Source: Dipetalonema caudispina
Lineage: Eukaryota; Nematoda; Chromadorea; Rhabditida; Onchocercidae
Direction of reading: 5' to 3'
Assembly: GCA_013365325.1 (NCBI GenBank)
Contig: JABVXV010000002.1
Span: 806,001 to 870,000 of the forward strand
Length of the DNA: 64,000 bases
Under the pieces are notes generated by a model. That model was not told where the DNA came from. It saw only the letters and a program-made list of their open reading frames with translations, and did no database searches. Positions 1-13,020 of this stretch are shown one piece after another. Position 1 is the stretch's first letter. The number at the start of each line of letters is the position of its first letter. The translations under genes were made by a program, and so were the position numbers.

Positions 1-3000
1 TGGTACCCATGTAGTTTATGTCTTACCGCACATTATAGAATATTCCTTAGTTGTACTTGAAAGGTAAATTTTTTTTTGCTTGAAAGTTGCTTTATCGTTT
101 CAGCACCTCCGGAAGTGGATTGGAATCGCAGATTGAAGGACGTCTTTCTTCAACTTTGTCGTATTCTGCTAACACAGATTCCCTTGGGTGATTTAGCTCG
201 TCGTATGACTCGAGTGATCGTGGATTGCCGATTAGATTATCGATTCAACGTTGATGCTATGGATTTGCTTGCGAAACACATGCTTATTCAAATGAATGTT
301 TATGATCAGAATTTGGCGATGTTGATCGATAGCGGCAGCAATTTTGAAGTTTTTTTTATTCTAGTTTTAGCTGTTGCTATTTTCAATGTTTACGTTAACT
401 GAAAGAATGTCATAGTGAATTGATTATAGCATTTTCAATTCAAATTTGAGTTTAGGTGCATAAGTTTCATGAAGTTTCTCTCAACCGACTTGACATTTCT
501 TTGTGAAGTTAGAATGATGTCGTTCAGAAGCAAAACTGAAGTATGTGATCATAGTTTGTAATTTGGAATCACTAGTTCGTTATTGGTTTGAGAACCATCG
601 ATACAGTTTAGTTTACACTTATAGTTTAGAGAGTATTTTTTTTAGTTCACTTAATAAGGTAGCTCTTTTTCACAGGCTTTAATATTTGCTCAGCGATTTC
701 TAAAATTGTTAACAATGAATAATCCAACGCATTCACGGCAAGCAGTTTCCGAATCAATGCCTCTTACGATGGAGCAGTTAGCTAAAGCACAACAATTCGG
801 ACAGAACAGGCCAACTCCTGAAAGGTATGTAGGACTTTTTTGCGATGATGCAGTATTTATAGTTCGTCTGATTATAGCTCCTATGCAGAAAGCATTGTTA
901 ACAGTTGAAACTAACGATGAAGTTTCAGCTTCGCAACGGCATCGGTACCACTAAGTAACGAAGTGGCACTTATTGGTTCACGAAGTGTCACATCACTTCC
1001 ACCACCTTCAACCATCGCTGATCGTGTGCATAACAGCTTACCAGCAGCGCTTGCTGCATCGCTGCCACCGTCTGGTCCAATTGGAAGCGGTACGCATCTG
1101 CGGGGCGATAATATGGAAGATGGTGCCGAGTTACAGAGCAAGGTAGAAATGATATTGCGAGAATGGATACAGCTTTGTTATACACCGCAAGCACAGAAAG
1201 AACCTCAACAAGCTCTTGCTCAAATTGTTCATGTGGTGAGACAGTTTTTCATTTTCTACAATATTTAATTATTAAAGGAAGGAAATAAATATGTAAAAAT
1301 TCTGTAGCAGGTATGTATCATTGCTTGTTTAACAGAAACTGTGGATCAAGCACCAGTACTTGCCGATCACAGAATTCTGTAATGAAGCAGTGTTATTGGG
1401 TTCCATGACTTATGTAAAGTGCAGGTTATTGCTTTATCTCTACAATGCAGAGGTCAAAATTTACGACAGGAAGCCTCGGATATCTATTCCAGTCATAGTT
1501 TTTATTTTCAAATTCAGCTGAAACTGTTACACATTTCCAGATGCATGAGCAAGGTGTTATATCAACAGATGAAATGATCACACGATTCTTTCGTTTGTGT
1601 ACCGAAATGTGCGTTGATGTGTCATATAGGTTAATCAAGAATGACGTAAGCGGCCATCCGACGACCGTTGTACGACAACGATGCTATTATACACTTGATG
1701 CTTTTGTCAAACTCACATGGTTAGGAATTATTTCAAACTGTTAGATGTAGACTTTTGAACTTTTATCTTTTTTGCATTATTATGCTTCACTATTTGGGGA
1801 GGATGTGAAATTCGATTTTTGCAGTTTGATGATTAAACACAGCGATGGGAGTCAATATCAAACGAAAATCAATTTGTTGAAAAAAGTATTGAACATCATC
1901 ACCAACGTATTGCATTTGGATCATGAGGTTTGCTGCTCTTCTTATCTTAGTAAAGTTTATGGAGGAAGAAACTCTACCGTTTACTTGACTCCAGTTTTTA
2001 AACCGAAAGCTTATCGTTTAAGATATAAAATTCCTGCTTGAGACATCTGATGCAGCTGTGTAGGCGTCACGTAATGTTATTCACTACTTTTATAGTTAAC
2101 TTCCGGTGGAATCTGAGCAAATTGAGATGATTGCTGAAAAAAAACCTTTCGTCATATTCGATTTTTCGCTTGTCGTTCGGCTTTTTTTTTTATCCTTGAC
2201 TCTCTCTAGCAGTTTACTGGTTTTGATCCATACTTGAATTATTGTGTAATTGAAGTTTTTTTTTCCGGTGTTACTATTGTCTTGAAAACAGTTTGGAATT
2301 TAGGTCCGCGGTACTGATTTTCATGCGATGCCATATCAGCGTATCCTAATTATCATGTTCAATGAACTTACCGCGCCGGACCCTACTCTGGATGTCATTT
2401 CTTGGCATATTTTGGAGGCTTTCGGGTAATATTTCATGAAATTGTTGTTTATTTCCATTGTTATGATCTTTGTCTCAGCAGATTACAGTGCTGTTCAATA
2501 TTACAGACAGGCTTTATTTATCTTGCAACCGCGACGAGTTCCGGGTTTTGCTTATGCTTGGTTGGACATCATTGGACACAGAAATTTCATTGGACGGCTA
2601 TTGAAAGAAAGTACAGAACCAATGAAAACAGCTGCCATGTACACTCAGTTGATCATATGCCATTTGAAGTTCTTGGCTCCATTCTTGCGTAATATTCAGC
2701 TTCCAAAATCGATTGCAATGATGTATAAGGTATGGTTTTTTACTTGAATTGTCTTTCTTTATTTCCAAGGCTGTTTTTTTAAGCTCATGATATGTACTAC
2801 TTTATTTATCTTCTGTTGCTTGTCAGGTCACTCTGGAACGAGTTGGACTTTACGTTTCGAAATATGACAATTCTTTTTTGAAAAGTTTTAGTGTATCGAA
2901 GATAAAGCAATGGAGACTGATCAGTTTTCAGTTTTGAAACTATTATTGTAACTGAATGAGCTAGCAGTTTGTGTCATGATCCAGACATTTTTTGACAACT

Positions 3001-4617
3001 TAATGTTTAGGGTACTCTTCGCGTTTTGTTAGTGATTCTACATGATTTCCCAGAATTGCTTTGCGAGTATCACATTGTTATCTGTGATACTATACCACCG
3101 AACTGTGTTCAGTTACGCAATCTTGTACTTAGTGCTTACCCGAAAAATATGCGATTACCTGATCCGTTTGGTTCAAATTTGAAGGTAACATTTTTTATGT
3201 ATGTTTCGAAATTTTTTGCTCTTCTCAAAGCTATATATAGCGTAAAATCGGTGTTCGTTTTTACAGGTTGATAGCTTGCTAGAAATGACTCAGGAACCAA
3301 AAATGAATATCAATATGGCTGCAATCATTCCTCCTGATCTAAGAACGCAACTGGATGACTACTTAAATACTCGGTCATCTGTTGATTTTCATGCTAATTT
3401 GCCAAGCTTGCTACAGGTAGTCATTAATTTCATAGATTTCTTTAGTTTTCTGGCTCATAATAGTGTCTTTTTACCCTTGTTTCGAAAAATAAATTCAATT
3501 TTAGGTTAGTAACATTGCTGGTTCGAAGTATAACACAACGGTCATGAATGCAGTCGTTATATATGTAGGAATGCGTGCAATTCAAGCAATTCATGAAAAA
3601 CAACAATGCATCACAATGACTACAATCGCGCATACAGCATATATGGATATTTTTCAGAATCTGGCAGTGAGCTTGTGCACTGAAGGTTCATTTTCCGGGA
3701 TTCCGTTACTTACAAATTGTAGAGAAAATTTTTTCAAGTAGAACGGATGTATTTTTAGCCTGTTTTTTTAGTATCTTCAAGCCAAACTAAAGATTTAAGC
3801 ATGAAATCTTCATTTCAGGACGGTATTTATTGTTCAATGCTATAGCAAATCAATTGCGTTATCCGAACAGCCACACGCATTATTTCAGTTGTACCCTACT
3901 ATACTTATTTTTAGAAGCGAATACTGAAGTAATACAGGAACAAATAACGAGGTAGGCATTTTTCTAAAAATATATGGATGTTAACTCCCTCACATTTTTC
4001 ATAATTTCCTGACGTTGTCTTTCAAATTTTGTTTCAGATCTTTTGTTTTTTTGTGAGGAATGTAGGCCTTTATTTTCAGAATTCTGTTCGAGCGCCTGGT
4101 TGCATTACGCCCGCATCCGTGGGGTTTACTGATTACATTCATTGAACTGATCAAAAATCCAAACTATGGTTTTTGGAAGCATGATTTTGTGCGATGTGCT
4201 CCAGAGATTGAAAGGTTCTTATTTAATAAATTTAATGCAAAAAAAAGTGAACTCCAGAACATTAAAAATTTTTATCTCCTTTTTGCATACAAAAAAATTG
4301 ATAGGAAAATAGTAACCCTGTTAGTAAAGTTCGATTGGTAATAGTAGTGGTTACAGTAAAAAGGCACACAAGGATTCAAAATAAATTTCTGACTGATTCG
4401 CTAGTCCGGAGTCTTTTCGTACTTCCCTCACTTTCAAGGCCACGAACTAGACTTTTGTTTCAGGCCAAGTCACGATTCGGACTATTATTTCAGGCTTTTC
4501 CAAAGTGTGGCGAATTCTTGCATGGGTTCAAGTGCACGCCACATAAATGCAAATGTGCCACATGCATCGCAATTACCGGCAGGCAGCAGCCCGCAAACTA
4601 TACAGAATGTTCAGTAA
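1..4617 (+). CDS. CNOT1: CCR4-NOT transcription complex subunit 1, C-terminal part (5' truncated by window)
   Basis: Scaffold subunit of the CCR4-NOT deadenylase complex, which shortens mRNA poly(A) tails in the cytoplasm. Thirteen consecutive phase-compatible exons read as the conserved C-terminal Not1 region: 104-348, 676-824, 929-1235, 1541-1719, 1825-1927, 2304-2425, 2507-2729, 3011-3184, 3267-3416, 3505-3685, 3819-3951, 4080-4214 and 4494-4617, giving 740 residues to a TAA stop. Recognisable blocks include [17 protein letters not shown] near the start, [46 protein letters not shown] and [17 protein letters not shown] near the end. The last exon is short and finishes the family ending ([11 protein letters not shown] plus a tail). 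Bases 2-63 also read as a CNOT1 block (THVVYVLP) from several hundred residues further upstream in the family and do not join in phase to the exon at 104; see findings. A polyadenylation signal AATAAA lies at 5670-5675. Family assignment is certain; individual splice sites are inferred from phase. Confidence 0.93.
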
Positions 4618-6416
4618 GAAAGATCTCCGTATTTACTTCAAAACGAACTGTTGCTTTTGTATGCCACGTTCATAATTTTATCATAATCTTCTTTAGGATT
4701 AAAATCCAAGAAAGACTTACATTATTGAAAATAACTTTAATTTCCCTACTGTTCCGAAGATTATGTTTAGACACAAAAGCTTTGTCTATGCTTGCTGGCA
4801 GAAGTTTAAAAGGAAATGCAGTTCTCTTGCCTATTTCAGAATGTTTTCATTGTGTGTGTTTCCTTGTATTGCATTTTTTGTGTGTTCAATACTTGATGTG
4901 TAGGTTTTGCTTTTTCAGCAAAGCCTTTTGTTTCTTTTTGTTTATCTTTCCATGTAAATTTATAGCTGTTTTATATGCGAAAGCAAAAATATCTCCTGGC
5001 TACGGAAATGCGTGGGAACTCTGTTTTTGGGAATTAGTAGTTCTTCCAGGTAAACTTCATTGTTCTCTAAAATTCGAAATTTGAGAATGCATATTTTCGA
5101 GAGAAGCGAGAGATCTAGCAGTAATGCTTAAGCTGGTAAATGTTGAGTTGGATTATTTTTCCGGAACTTTGTATTATTGATAATTACAGAGACAGTACGG
5201 GTCATTCAATTCAATCATTGTGTTACCGCCACAATTTGTCGTCTCCCATTGAATTGTATTTAGCCCACTCTCTGTTGAGTTTATTATAACAAGTACTGTG
5301 CAAATCTGTCCACAAATTTTCTTACTTTATATGCTTTGGTTTCCTTTACTTTCTTGTCGTTTTAAAGATATTAAAATGTGAGGCGATAGAAGGATCGTTT
5401 TATTTGTAATGTTGGTTTGCGTTTTCTGATTCTCATTTTCTCGTCTTTATCTTCTCGTCAGATGTTTATTTCCATTGAACAGTGTTTCATATTGCTTATA
5501 CTTTTCTTCTACAATCGTTCTTTTGTTTCTTTGTCTTTATTTTTTGTAACTAGCAGATTTTATATGTTTTTCAAATTTATTATAAGGTTTGTATGTGTAA
5601 AGTTGTAGTAGTATGTTTTACGTTTGTGTTTCTTTGCTAAAAACTCTTCCATGTGTATCACCTATTATCAATAAAGTGCAGATTTTCAAATTCCCTATGC
5701 AACTAATATGAGATTGGTTGGAAAAGGATTGGGATTTAGTCGTATGTAAAGTCTTGGATTAGGAACTAAGATTAGTTGAACTAAACTGTAGAATAGTGTA
5801 AATTATGTGAGGATTCTCATGATATTCCTTTTCAGTGATACAAAAAAAGATTAAATTATAAATTTGAAGAGCAGCATTGACCTGCTGGTTTTAAATACGG
5901 TGGTGTTTTATATTTCATACAATAATAAAGCAGCAGTTGAGAATGCACATGTTATCGGTGATTAGTGGATTAAAAAGTTATTTCTTCTCTTGGCTCCATT
6001 TATTATAATCATCGATTTTTTCAAGAAGATGTGAAGAGATGTGGACGGATTAATATTTGCAATTGTGTAGTTTTCTGCTTGCTTACAAGTGAAAATGACC
6101 TTTAGATCAACCGAGGCTGAAACGTTTTGTCATTGTTTTCTTTTTTCAATTACGGTAAGCAATGAAAAGTTTTCTGGCTTATTAATGGAATTACTTTCTG
6201 CATATAAGAATGCAATGTGTAACAAGATTGTATCTACTCCGTTATAACCTTTTTTAACCAGGAAGAGGAAAAGCAAGATCTTTCTCATCATATAGGACAT
6301 CATCCTACGCAATTAATTGAATAATGGCAGTGCCAAAAATCATCTAATCTGAATGATGTCAACCTATTATCAACTTAATTAATAACATTTACTCACCAGT
6401 AGACGATTCCTTCGTT
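4618..6416. other. 3' flank between convergent CNOT1 and MFSD5-like genes
   Basis: No gene is seen here. A long open frame of about 250 codons on the plus strand starts inside the last CNOT1 intron and continues through this flank. It lies in a different frame from the CNOT1 terminal exon, is rich in F, C and K, and resembles no family, so it was treated as chance. AATAAA at 5670-5675 is a likely CNOT1 poly(A) signal, and another AATAAA occurs near 5923. Confidence 0.6.
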
Positions 6417-9400
6417 CTAGCATATTCCTGATGGATTGACTATTGGATTGGTTACGGAAGATGGCAGATTAGAAGATGCCGGCACAGGAAACTTCTCCGT
6501 CGTTATTGCTACATTGGTCACTGATAATTCCGGTTCCGCTTTTCCATCATCTGTTCTGATACTAAAACCGAAAATATTTCCCTCTATATAGCCATAAATG
6601 TAAAATATATCCGATGTTATGCAAGATGGAGTGCATTTCACAGCGTGCAAAATAAGAAAATTTGATAAATTGTGCAAAAATGTGCAAACTGATGTGCCGT
6701 TTGCTAAATGGCATGAAAGAAGCAAATGCTCATAATTCCACTATTTTTAAATGTAATTTAAAAATATTTGAGATATATTACAGAGATAATTACTGTTATA
6801 AATTATTCAACAATCGTTAATACTACTTCATTGAGATATCAGATGAATGAATACAATAAAATCTACCTGTACAGGTATTGTTGAGCAGCGACAGCAAACA
6901 TCAAAAACATCACACAACACTGAAAAATTGTTTGACGTGACAGATTCTGTAACAAAATAATAATAACGACAGCATTTAGTGGAACACGACAGAAATTCAT
7001 AATTGTTGCTCGAGTAGCTTCAGCAATGTAAATTCCACGCATGAAACCCATCGCAGGCCAGAAAATTCCGACACAGATTTCAAAGAACACAAAAGCTGCA
7101 AATATAGCCATTGCATAATCAGGCCATATAATTGGTATGGTCAAGCATAAAGCTGATACTGCTAACACAAATCTGAAATGAGGTAGAATAAAATGGTATG
7201 AAATATATTAGAACTGATATGATATATTAGATAACACAGATACTGAAGTATAAGAATTCGTAATCAACTGTTTTTGTTTTTGTTGATATTAAGCAGCTAT
7301 AACTATCCTTCAATAAGAATTAAAAAAGAATAAAAGAAGTTTGAGAGATATAACGAAAAGCTCAACATTACTGACAATAATGAACTGTAAAAATCGATCA
7401 GCGTTCTATCTGACTTTTATTTGAGCAGGTTATTTGAACGCTTAGAGAAAAGGTTTCTGAGTATGGTGAAGCAACCAGTAATTTAACTTTGAAATGAGTA
7501 TGAATAGAAGACAAACCTCATAAATGATTCTGGCCGTTGGTATTTACTAAATAGTTTGAACAACGTTGAACCGATCATTATGGCCACCATAAATGAGGAA
7601 AAGATATATCCATGTGGAATCACATCACTACTTGCATCTGATAATGCTGGAGTCCATTGTAGGACGAATAAATACAGCGTTCCTTCGAATAAACTTTGAA
7701 TTAATGCCAAACATACCACTCTCCAATCTGAAAGCATCGTAAAATTGTAGCCAACTTTTAACAAAACTAAGTAAAAATCATGCAGGAGTGGTTAAACGAT
7801 TCAAATATTATCTGATTGAATTTAAGAAATTTGGTGGAGAAATTAAACTGAATATTTTAAAAAAATGTTGAGAACTAGCCATTCCTCATAGCACTACACG
7901 CATCCATAAATTGTAGACTAAGGGCTGTTTTCTCACAACCATAATTTTCTGTCCAACAGGCAATGGTACAAATCGTCATCGTTACTAGCACTGCAAGTGA
8001 TATATCGAACGGAGTTCTGCAAAACTTTTACTTGTGAAAGTTTACAAGAAATTTCTTCTGTTACAGAAGAAACATATCCAGAGAAAAAAAGTAAATAAAA
8101 GAAAAGGAAGACCTAGAAGTGATATGTAAAAATAACGGAATTATTATTCGCTGCTTTGTACCTTATTAAGGAAATCTTACTGAGTCGTAGGAAGGATAAA
8201 GTCATTTCTGTATGAAAGATTAAAGAAATAAATTAAATTATAACCGGAAAGATCTAAACAGATAATAAAAAAAAAGAAGCTGAAACGAACACATATCCGA
8301 AGGCATCGGCAGAGTACTGTGCTACCATTCCAGATATAATGGCTACAACGGAGTTACCCAAAGCTGCATTTGAAAAAACAGTCTTCAACAAATCCGGATT
8401 GAAACCGCGCTGAAAATACTTGAAATATTAACAATTTGATTTTAGACTAGTCATGATTCTAAGTCGATTAGTATGAGTTGAATTTGTCACGATAAAGATC
8501 TATAAATCAAATGGAAACTTTACTTCTGATGTTAGTTTATTTGAAGATTAACACGCCCGTTGGATATGTGTATAAAAAAATCTAAAATTATTGCAGTGGC
8601 TAAAAAACTTCCTTGAAGGATCGTGTCGATTTTTAAGTGGGGAATTATGATTTTAGTAACATCAGAAAAGTTGAAGATTTATTGATGTAGGAAAACTAAA
8701 GAAAAGAACCTTATTGTGTTCGCAAACCAACCATGATTCAAATGCACTATACAGAATAGATGTTGCTATACCACCAAATATTCTTCCGGTGATTAAAATC
8801 CAAAAGTTCGCAAAATGTTTTGTAATGCATGCTGCAACATAGAGTACAGCGTACAGTACGCAACTTGATCGACGTCCGCTATAATATAATGTTAATTTAT
8901 TGATTAATATATTGGCGTGAATATTATTTCTATTTTTCACTTTTACACATCTTCGATATGTCATAGAATTTTAGGTTTCTCAGCAAAATAGCGATGAATT
9001 GGAAAGATCAAAAGATTGTTTTCCCTAAACTTCTGATATCCAAAATTATGTTATATGCTAGCTTTAAAATCTTAAATTACAAAGCTTAGTTTGGGTAAAC
9101 ATCAGTTGGAAGGAAATTTAATTCGGATTTTTGTTAATTTCAGCCATTTTAGACCAAGAAAAAATTTTTTTCCATCTTTTTGTTACTTATCTGGTCGATT
9201 TTCTTCAATTTAGAAAGCTATCCTATCTCTTCTTCAAAACTTAATCTAATCCTTAATAAAGAAGTAGAGTTTAATTATCAAATCATTATCACTTACTATT
9301 TGTCGGCAGTGGAAGCAATGAATGTACCAAAGATAAGACTGGAACCAAAACCGGCCACAAACAGCAATTCAATTTCATGTTTCGTCATCCCATAGGAATC

Positions 9401-9694
9401 ATAAAGCACATAAACATAAGGCCCTTGAAGCCAATCACCTGCTAAAATTTGAGGAAATTTTGGAAAATTAAATAAAACCTGCAAATTAAAAAAAGAGGTT
9501 ATTACTTATCTGCTATTGCGAAATCCAAATTTAAGGTTGAAAAACGAGCCTGTGGCAAGAAGATAAATAAGAAGATAACGACATTGAAACTGTCGAAATG
9601 TGGGATTTTCCGTTGTGGTATTCTTGCTTCTTGTATAAAAGTATTGTATTATGCAGATAACACCAAGTACATAAAAACTCCATTTGAAAAACAT
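6417..9694 (-). CDS. MFSD5-like major facilitator transporter (molybdate-anion transporter family)
   Basis: Multi-pass membrane transporter of the major facilitator superfamily, closest to MFSD5, a family linked to molybdate uptake. Eight exons on the minus strand, listed in transcript order: 9694-9550, 9438-9297, 8878-8710, 8409-8291, 8016-7880, 7727-7517, 7172-6867 and 6561-6417. They total 457 residues, against about 450 in vertebrate MFSD5. Matching blocks are NPTFRQFQ near residue 32, GDWLQGPYVYVLYD, DKYGRRSSCVLY (loop 2-3 MFS signature), GRIFGGIATSILYSAFESW, WTENYGCEK, DWRVVCLALIQSLFEG, SSFMVA and FWPAMGFMRG. A hydrophilic tail of about 48 residues follows the last helix. Every exon pair joins in phase, but the introns after exons 1 and 5 need GC rather than GT donors (9549-9548 and 7879-7878). 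An AG 12 bases upstream of the ATG (9708-9707) could be a spliced-leader acceptor. Family call is strong; the substrate is inferred from the family. Confidence 0.9.
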
Positions 9695-11833
9695 TGATTT
9701 TTCTCACTAAAACTGAATTAAATCACAAGGAAATTTCTGAGTCACTGATGGACTCGATTTCAAAAAACAGTCTAAATTACTTCTAACCTTTAATTAGAGA
9801 ATTTGACGTTTCAATTGTTAACTTTGATGAAGTTTCCTCATAAAACAGAATTTGTGATATTGATAATCAAAGAATTGTAATTCTATATTATGGTTCTCAA
9901 ATATGCTGTTCACAGAGTGATCATCGTTTCGGGGTGTTTATGAAAAAGAAATGGAAGTTCATTGAAATGTCTTAAAAATTCAAAAGGAGATAGCAGTCAA
10001 ATTAGATAAGACATAATGCAATCTACATAAAGGTTATATTCCGATGTAATTAAGCAGGGTCATTTAATAGTAAAAAGTTGAGGGGTTACTTTGATCTAAT
10101 ATGAGAGCTTTTGCAATTTTGTTTACTGTAATTTCAACTTCAATGTACAAATTTTTATATGCAAAACTTGAGAAGTTTAAAAAAGAAGCAAGTGGGTGAC
10201 ATGTTAGTCGTAGTAAATTGCAGTGGTGATACTGATATTCTTCTTGACTATTATTTTAAGAGACAAATTTAGATTATAAGAAACTTTTTGACTGCACACA
10301 TCACAATATATAACAGAAAAATGAAGTAAAAATTCGCAAATAATATATGAATGACGATTAACTCTTTAATGGAAATAAAATATCTCTGATTTCCTAAAAA
10401 CTATTATCGATGTCCAAAATTTTGATAACGACATCATAATTTTTAATTATTTTAAAAAGCGAAAGACAAAAACAGTGTCAAAGTTGATAATTTTCCTAAA
10501 GTTGATTTAAGAAAAAGATTAATGGAATCCGAAAACCGATATAATATAACTTATCTCAAATATTTAAACAATAGCAGAAATTTCTCATCCATTTCGAATA
10601 TACAAAAGGGGGAACTGACTGTTAAATGCATTGGAATGTAAACGGTGCAAATTGAAATGTCAATTGCGGCACAACGCTCCAAAAACATCACTCTTTGATC
10701 AAAATCAACCATTACTTCGGAGGTAATGGGAATTTACAAAAAATGAGCATTAAAAAAACAGAAAATGATGCGCATATATACAAATTACTTTATAAAAGAT
10801 AAATATGGAAATGAATCATTTCTCAAAAATCTTTCGTCTGATTCTAATCAAAATCAAATTTCTATCGTATAGATTTAACTGAATACTTCGTATGTTATTG
10901 ATAAGAGTGAAACCGTTAAGTTAAAAAATTATAATTTGAAAAGAAATAAAAGATATTAGAGTGGTAATATAACCAACTGCATATGATTAATTTTCCGAAC
11001 ACAACTAAATAAATTAATTTCTAACCTTTCATTGCAAGCAATCAGGAAAAGCTTCTGGAGAAGAAGAGAGGTATTCTTTTCCGTTGGAGCATTCATTCCG
11101 GAAAAGAGAAGTGTGCTATTTTCATTTTTATTCGCATAGTGTATAAAATCAATAAAAATTTACCATATAGAAGAATTGATTGTTGATTGAATTTCCTTAC
11201 ATATTTCATTTCTTTGATAGTACAATTGTCAGTTTATTCAGTATACTAAATGAAGGAAGAGAGAAGAACTGAACAAGTTAGTACTATTACATAGTCTAAT
11301 TTGAACTTTCAACTTACCCATAGCTAAGTACTAATGGATGTTACGAAAATAGAATTTCCCTTCAACTTCTTCTGTTGTTGCAACACTCAATTACTGGTCA
11401 ACAGAATATTCATGAATTAAAGCAGTCAATTTTTTTTTTTTTTTTTTTTTTTTACTAAGAAAGTACTTCTGAATGACCATCGAATGGACATAAAGGCTTC
11501 AAATTGTGGAAGTAAGAATTCATTTGATATTTGAATATGCAGAAATTACAACGTGCTAGTTAATGAGTGCAATATAAATAAATTTCCATCTGATTCTTTA
11601 TTTATTTGTATGGCAGCTTATCGGTTAGGAATTTTCGACATTTGCGAAGTATGAGCTGTATGTTATGTGTTCTTGATTTTCAGATTTTGAAATAAAAAAT
11701 ATACATTTTCCGAAATATTCAGATTTACTTGTATTGTGTTGAAAATAACTTTTTAAGAGAAGTAACACTGAAATTTCAATTATGTATTTTGTAGCAATAT
11801 AAAGTTTCCTGAGACAAATCATAGTGGCAAGAA
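9695..11833. other. AT-rich intergenic region
   Basis: Spacer between the divergent MFSD5-like gene (minus) and the small membrane-protein gene (plus), so it should contain both promoters. I see no coding exon. A run of more than 20 T lies near 11430-11453. No recognisable regulatory element can be named. Confidence 0.6.
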
Positions 11834-13020
11834 ATGGGAGATGAACAGCAACTGGTCAGACAGCCATCACTTTTACCTCCACCTGTATCTCCATTAGCTC
11901 TCTCATATCCGTCCACACCATCTTCAGTTCCTTCCATTCCTTCACCACCTCCAGCATTTCCCCCTCAAACTCTAAAAGGTACCAATTAAGTTGGTAGTTG
12001 CAATATGATTGATCAAGAAATTTATGCAAATGAGATTTAAGCATTTTCAACAATATTTAGATTTAGTTTTAATTCTTATATAAGAAACATATCCAGGAAA
12101 ATGAATAATTAATTTTATGAAAGTTAAGCTCAGATATGAGAAATTGCAACCATACGTATTTCACATATCTTTTTACAATAGCTTTTTCTGAACAGCTCGA
12201 AAGTTGGTGCCAGTCAAGTTGCTATATGTGGCATGTTTTATTTTTCTTTCAAGTGAATTTAGATTATTTAAGTGAATGGTACTGTTTTTTATCATAAAAT
12301 TTCCCAGTATTTGGTTTGTTTCGGAGAATTGAAAAATATAATCTCATTTGAAACAGAAAATGAATTTAAAAAACCTTTAATCTAAATAAACCGGATAAAT
12401 AATTTTTCAGTTCCAGAAAAAGTGAGTTCTTTTTTGATGCTTGGTATTTCTCACTTGATTCAAATACTGTTCACAAATCTTATTAGCAGAGATGTTAAAA
12501 TTTGTTGCAATTAAATCACCGTAAGCATTTCTATCAAAAATTTGATTTCAATCAATAAAATCTTAAATTTTAATTATATCATCATTTGATAGCTGTGATT
12601 AACATGAATATTTTTTTTAAAGGGAAGAAATAATAATGGAAATGAATTTGGAACAATTTCTTTGTTTGGCACACACCAAAGTATCAGTTTTAAATTTTAA
12701 ACAGAGTGCAATTCTGCTGATTACTCATATCACTTATTTTTAGCCCAGCAGATTGTGCATGTTTATAATGTTTGCCTGTTACATATGATATTCTTGATAT
12801 AATTATTGCTTCAGTAAATAAGATAACTGATACAAGCATGCATCAGTTGACTACGCGATATGTGAATGATAGTTAATTTGTAGGAAAGCGCAAAATGCAG
12901 AAAGTGAAGACGATACCAACAAAGAAAGGAAAATTGGCCATGTTTATCTTCTCGATCTGTTTCGGCGTTTCACTTTTAATCTTTCTGTTTGCAATAATGT
13001 TGTACATACTTCGAGTGTGA
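11834..13020 (+). CDS. Small proline-rich single-pass membrane protein, 93 aa
   Basis: Two exons, 11834-11978 and 12884-13020, joined in phase 1 by a GT-AG intron of 905 bases. The N-terminal 48 residues are dominated by P and S, with runs such as LLPPPVSPLALSYPSTPSS and SPPPAFPPQ. After a basic stretch (KRKMQKVKTIPTKKGK) comes one hydrophobic segment of about 22 residues (roughly 69-90, FIFSICFGVSLLIFLFAIML) and a short end, YILRV. With no signal peptide and a basic stretch just before the helix, a C-terminal anchor with the proline-rich part in the cytosol is the simplest topology. AATAAA follows about 55 bases after the stop (near 13076). Proline-rich cytosolic tails often bind SH3 or WW domains, but that is inference. 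I do not recognise an orthologue. The intact splice phase and the clean topology argue that it is real. Confidence 0.65.

Noticed and set aside
4335..5084. A 249-codon open frame after CNOT1
   Set aside because: It overlaps the CNOT1 terminal exon in a different frame, has no family resemblance, and lies mainly in 3' UTR.
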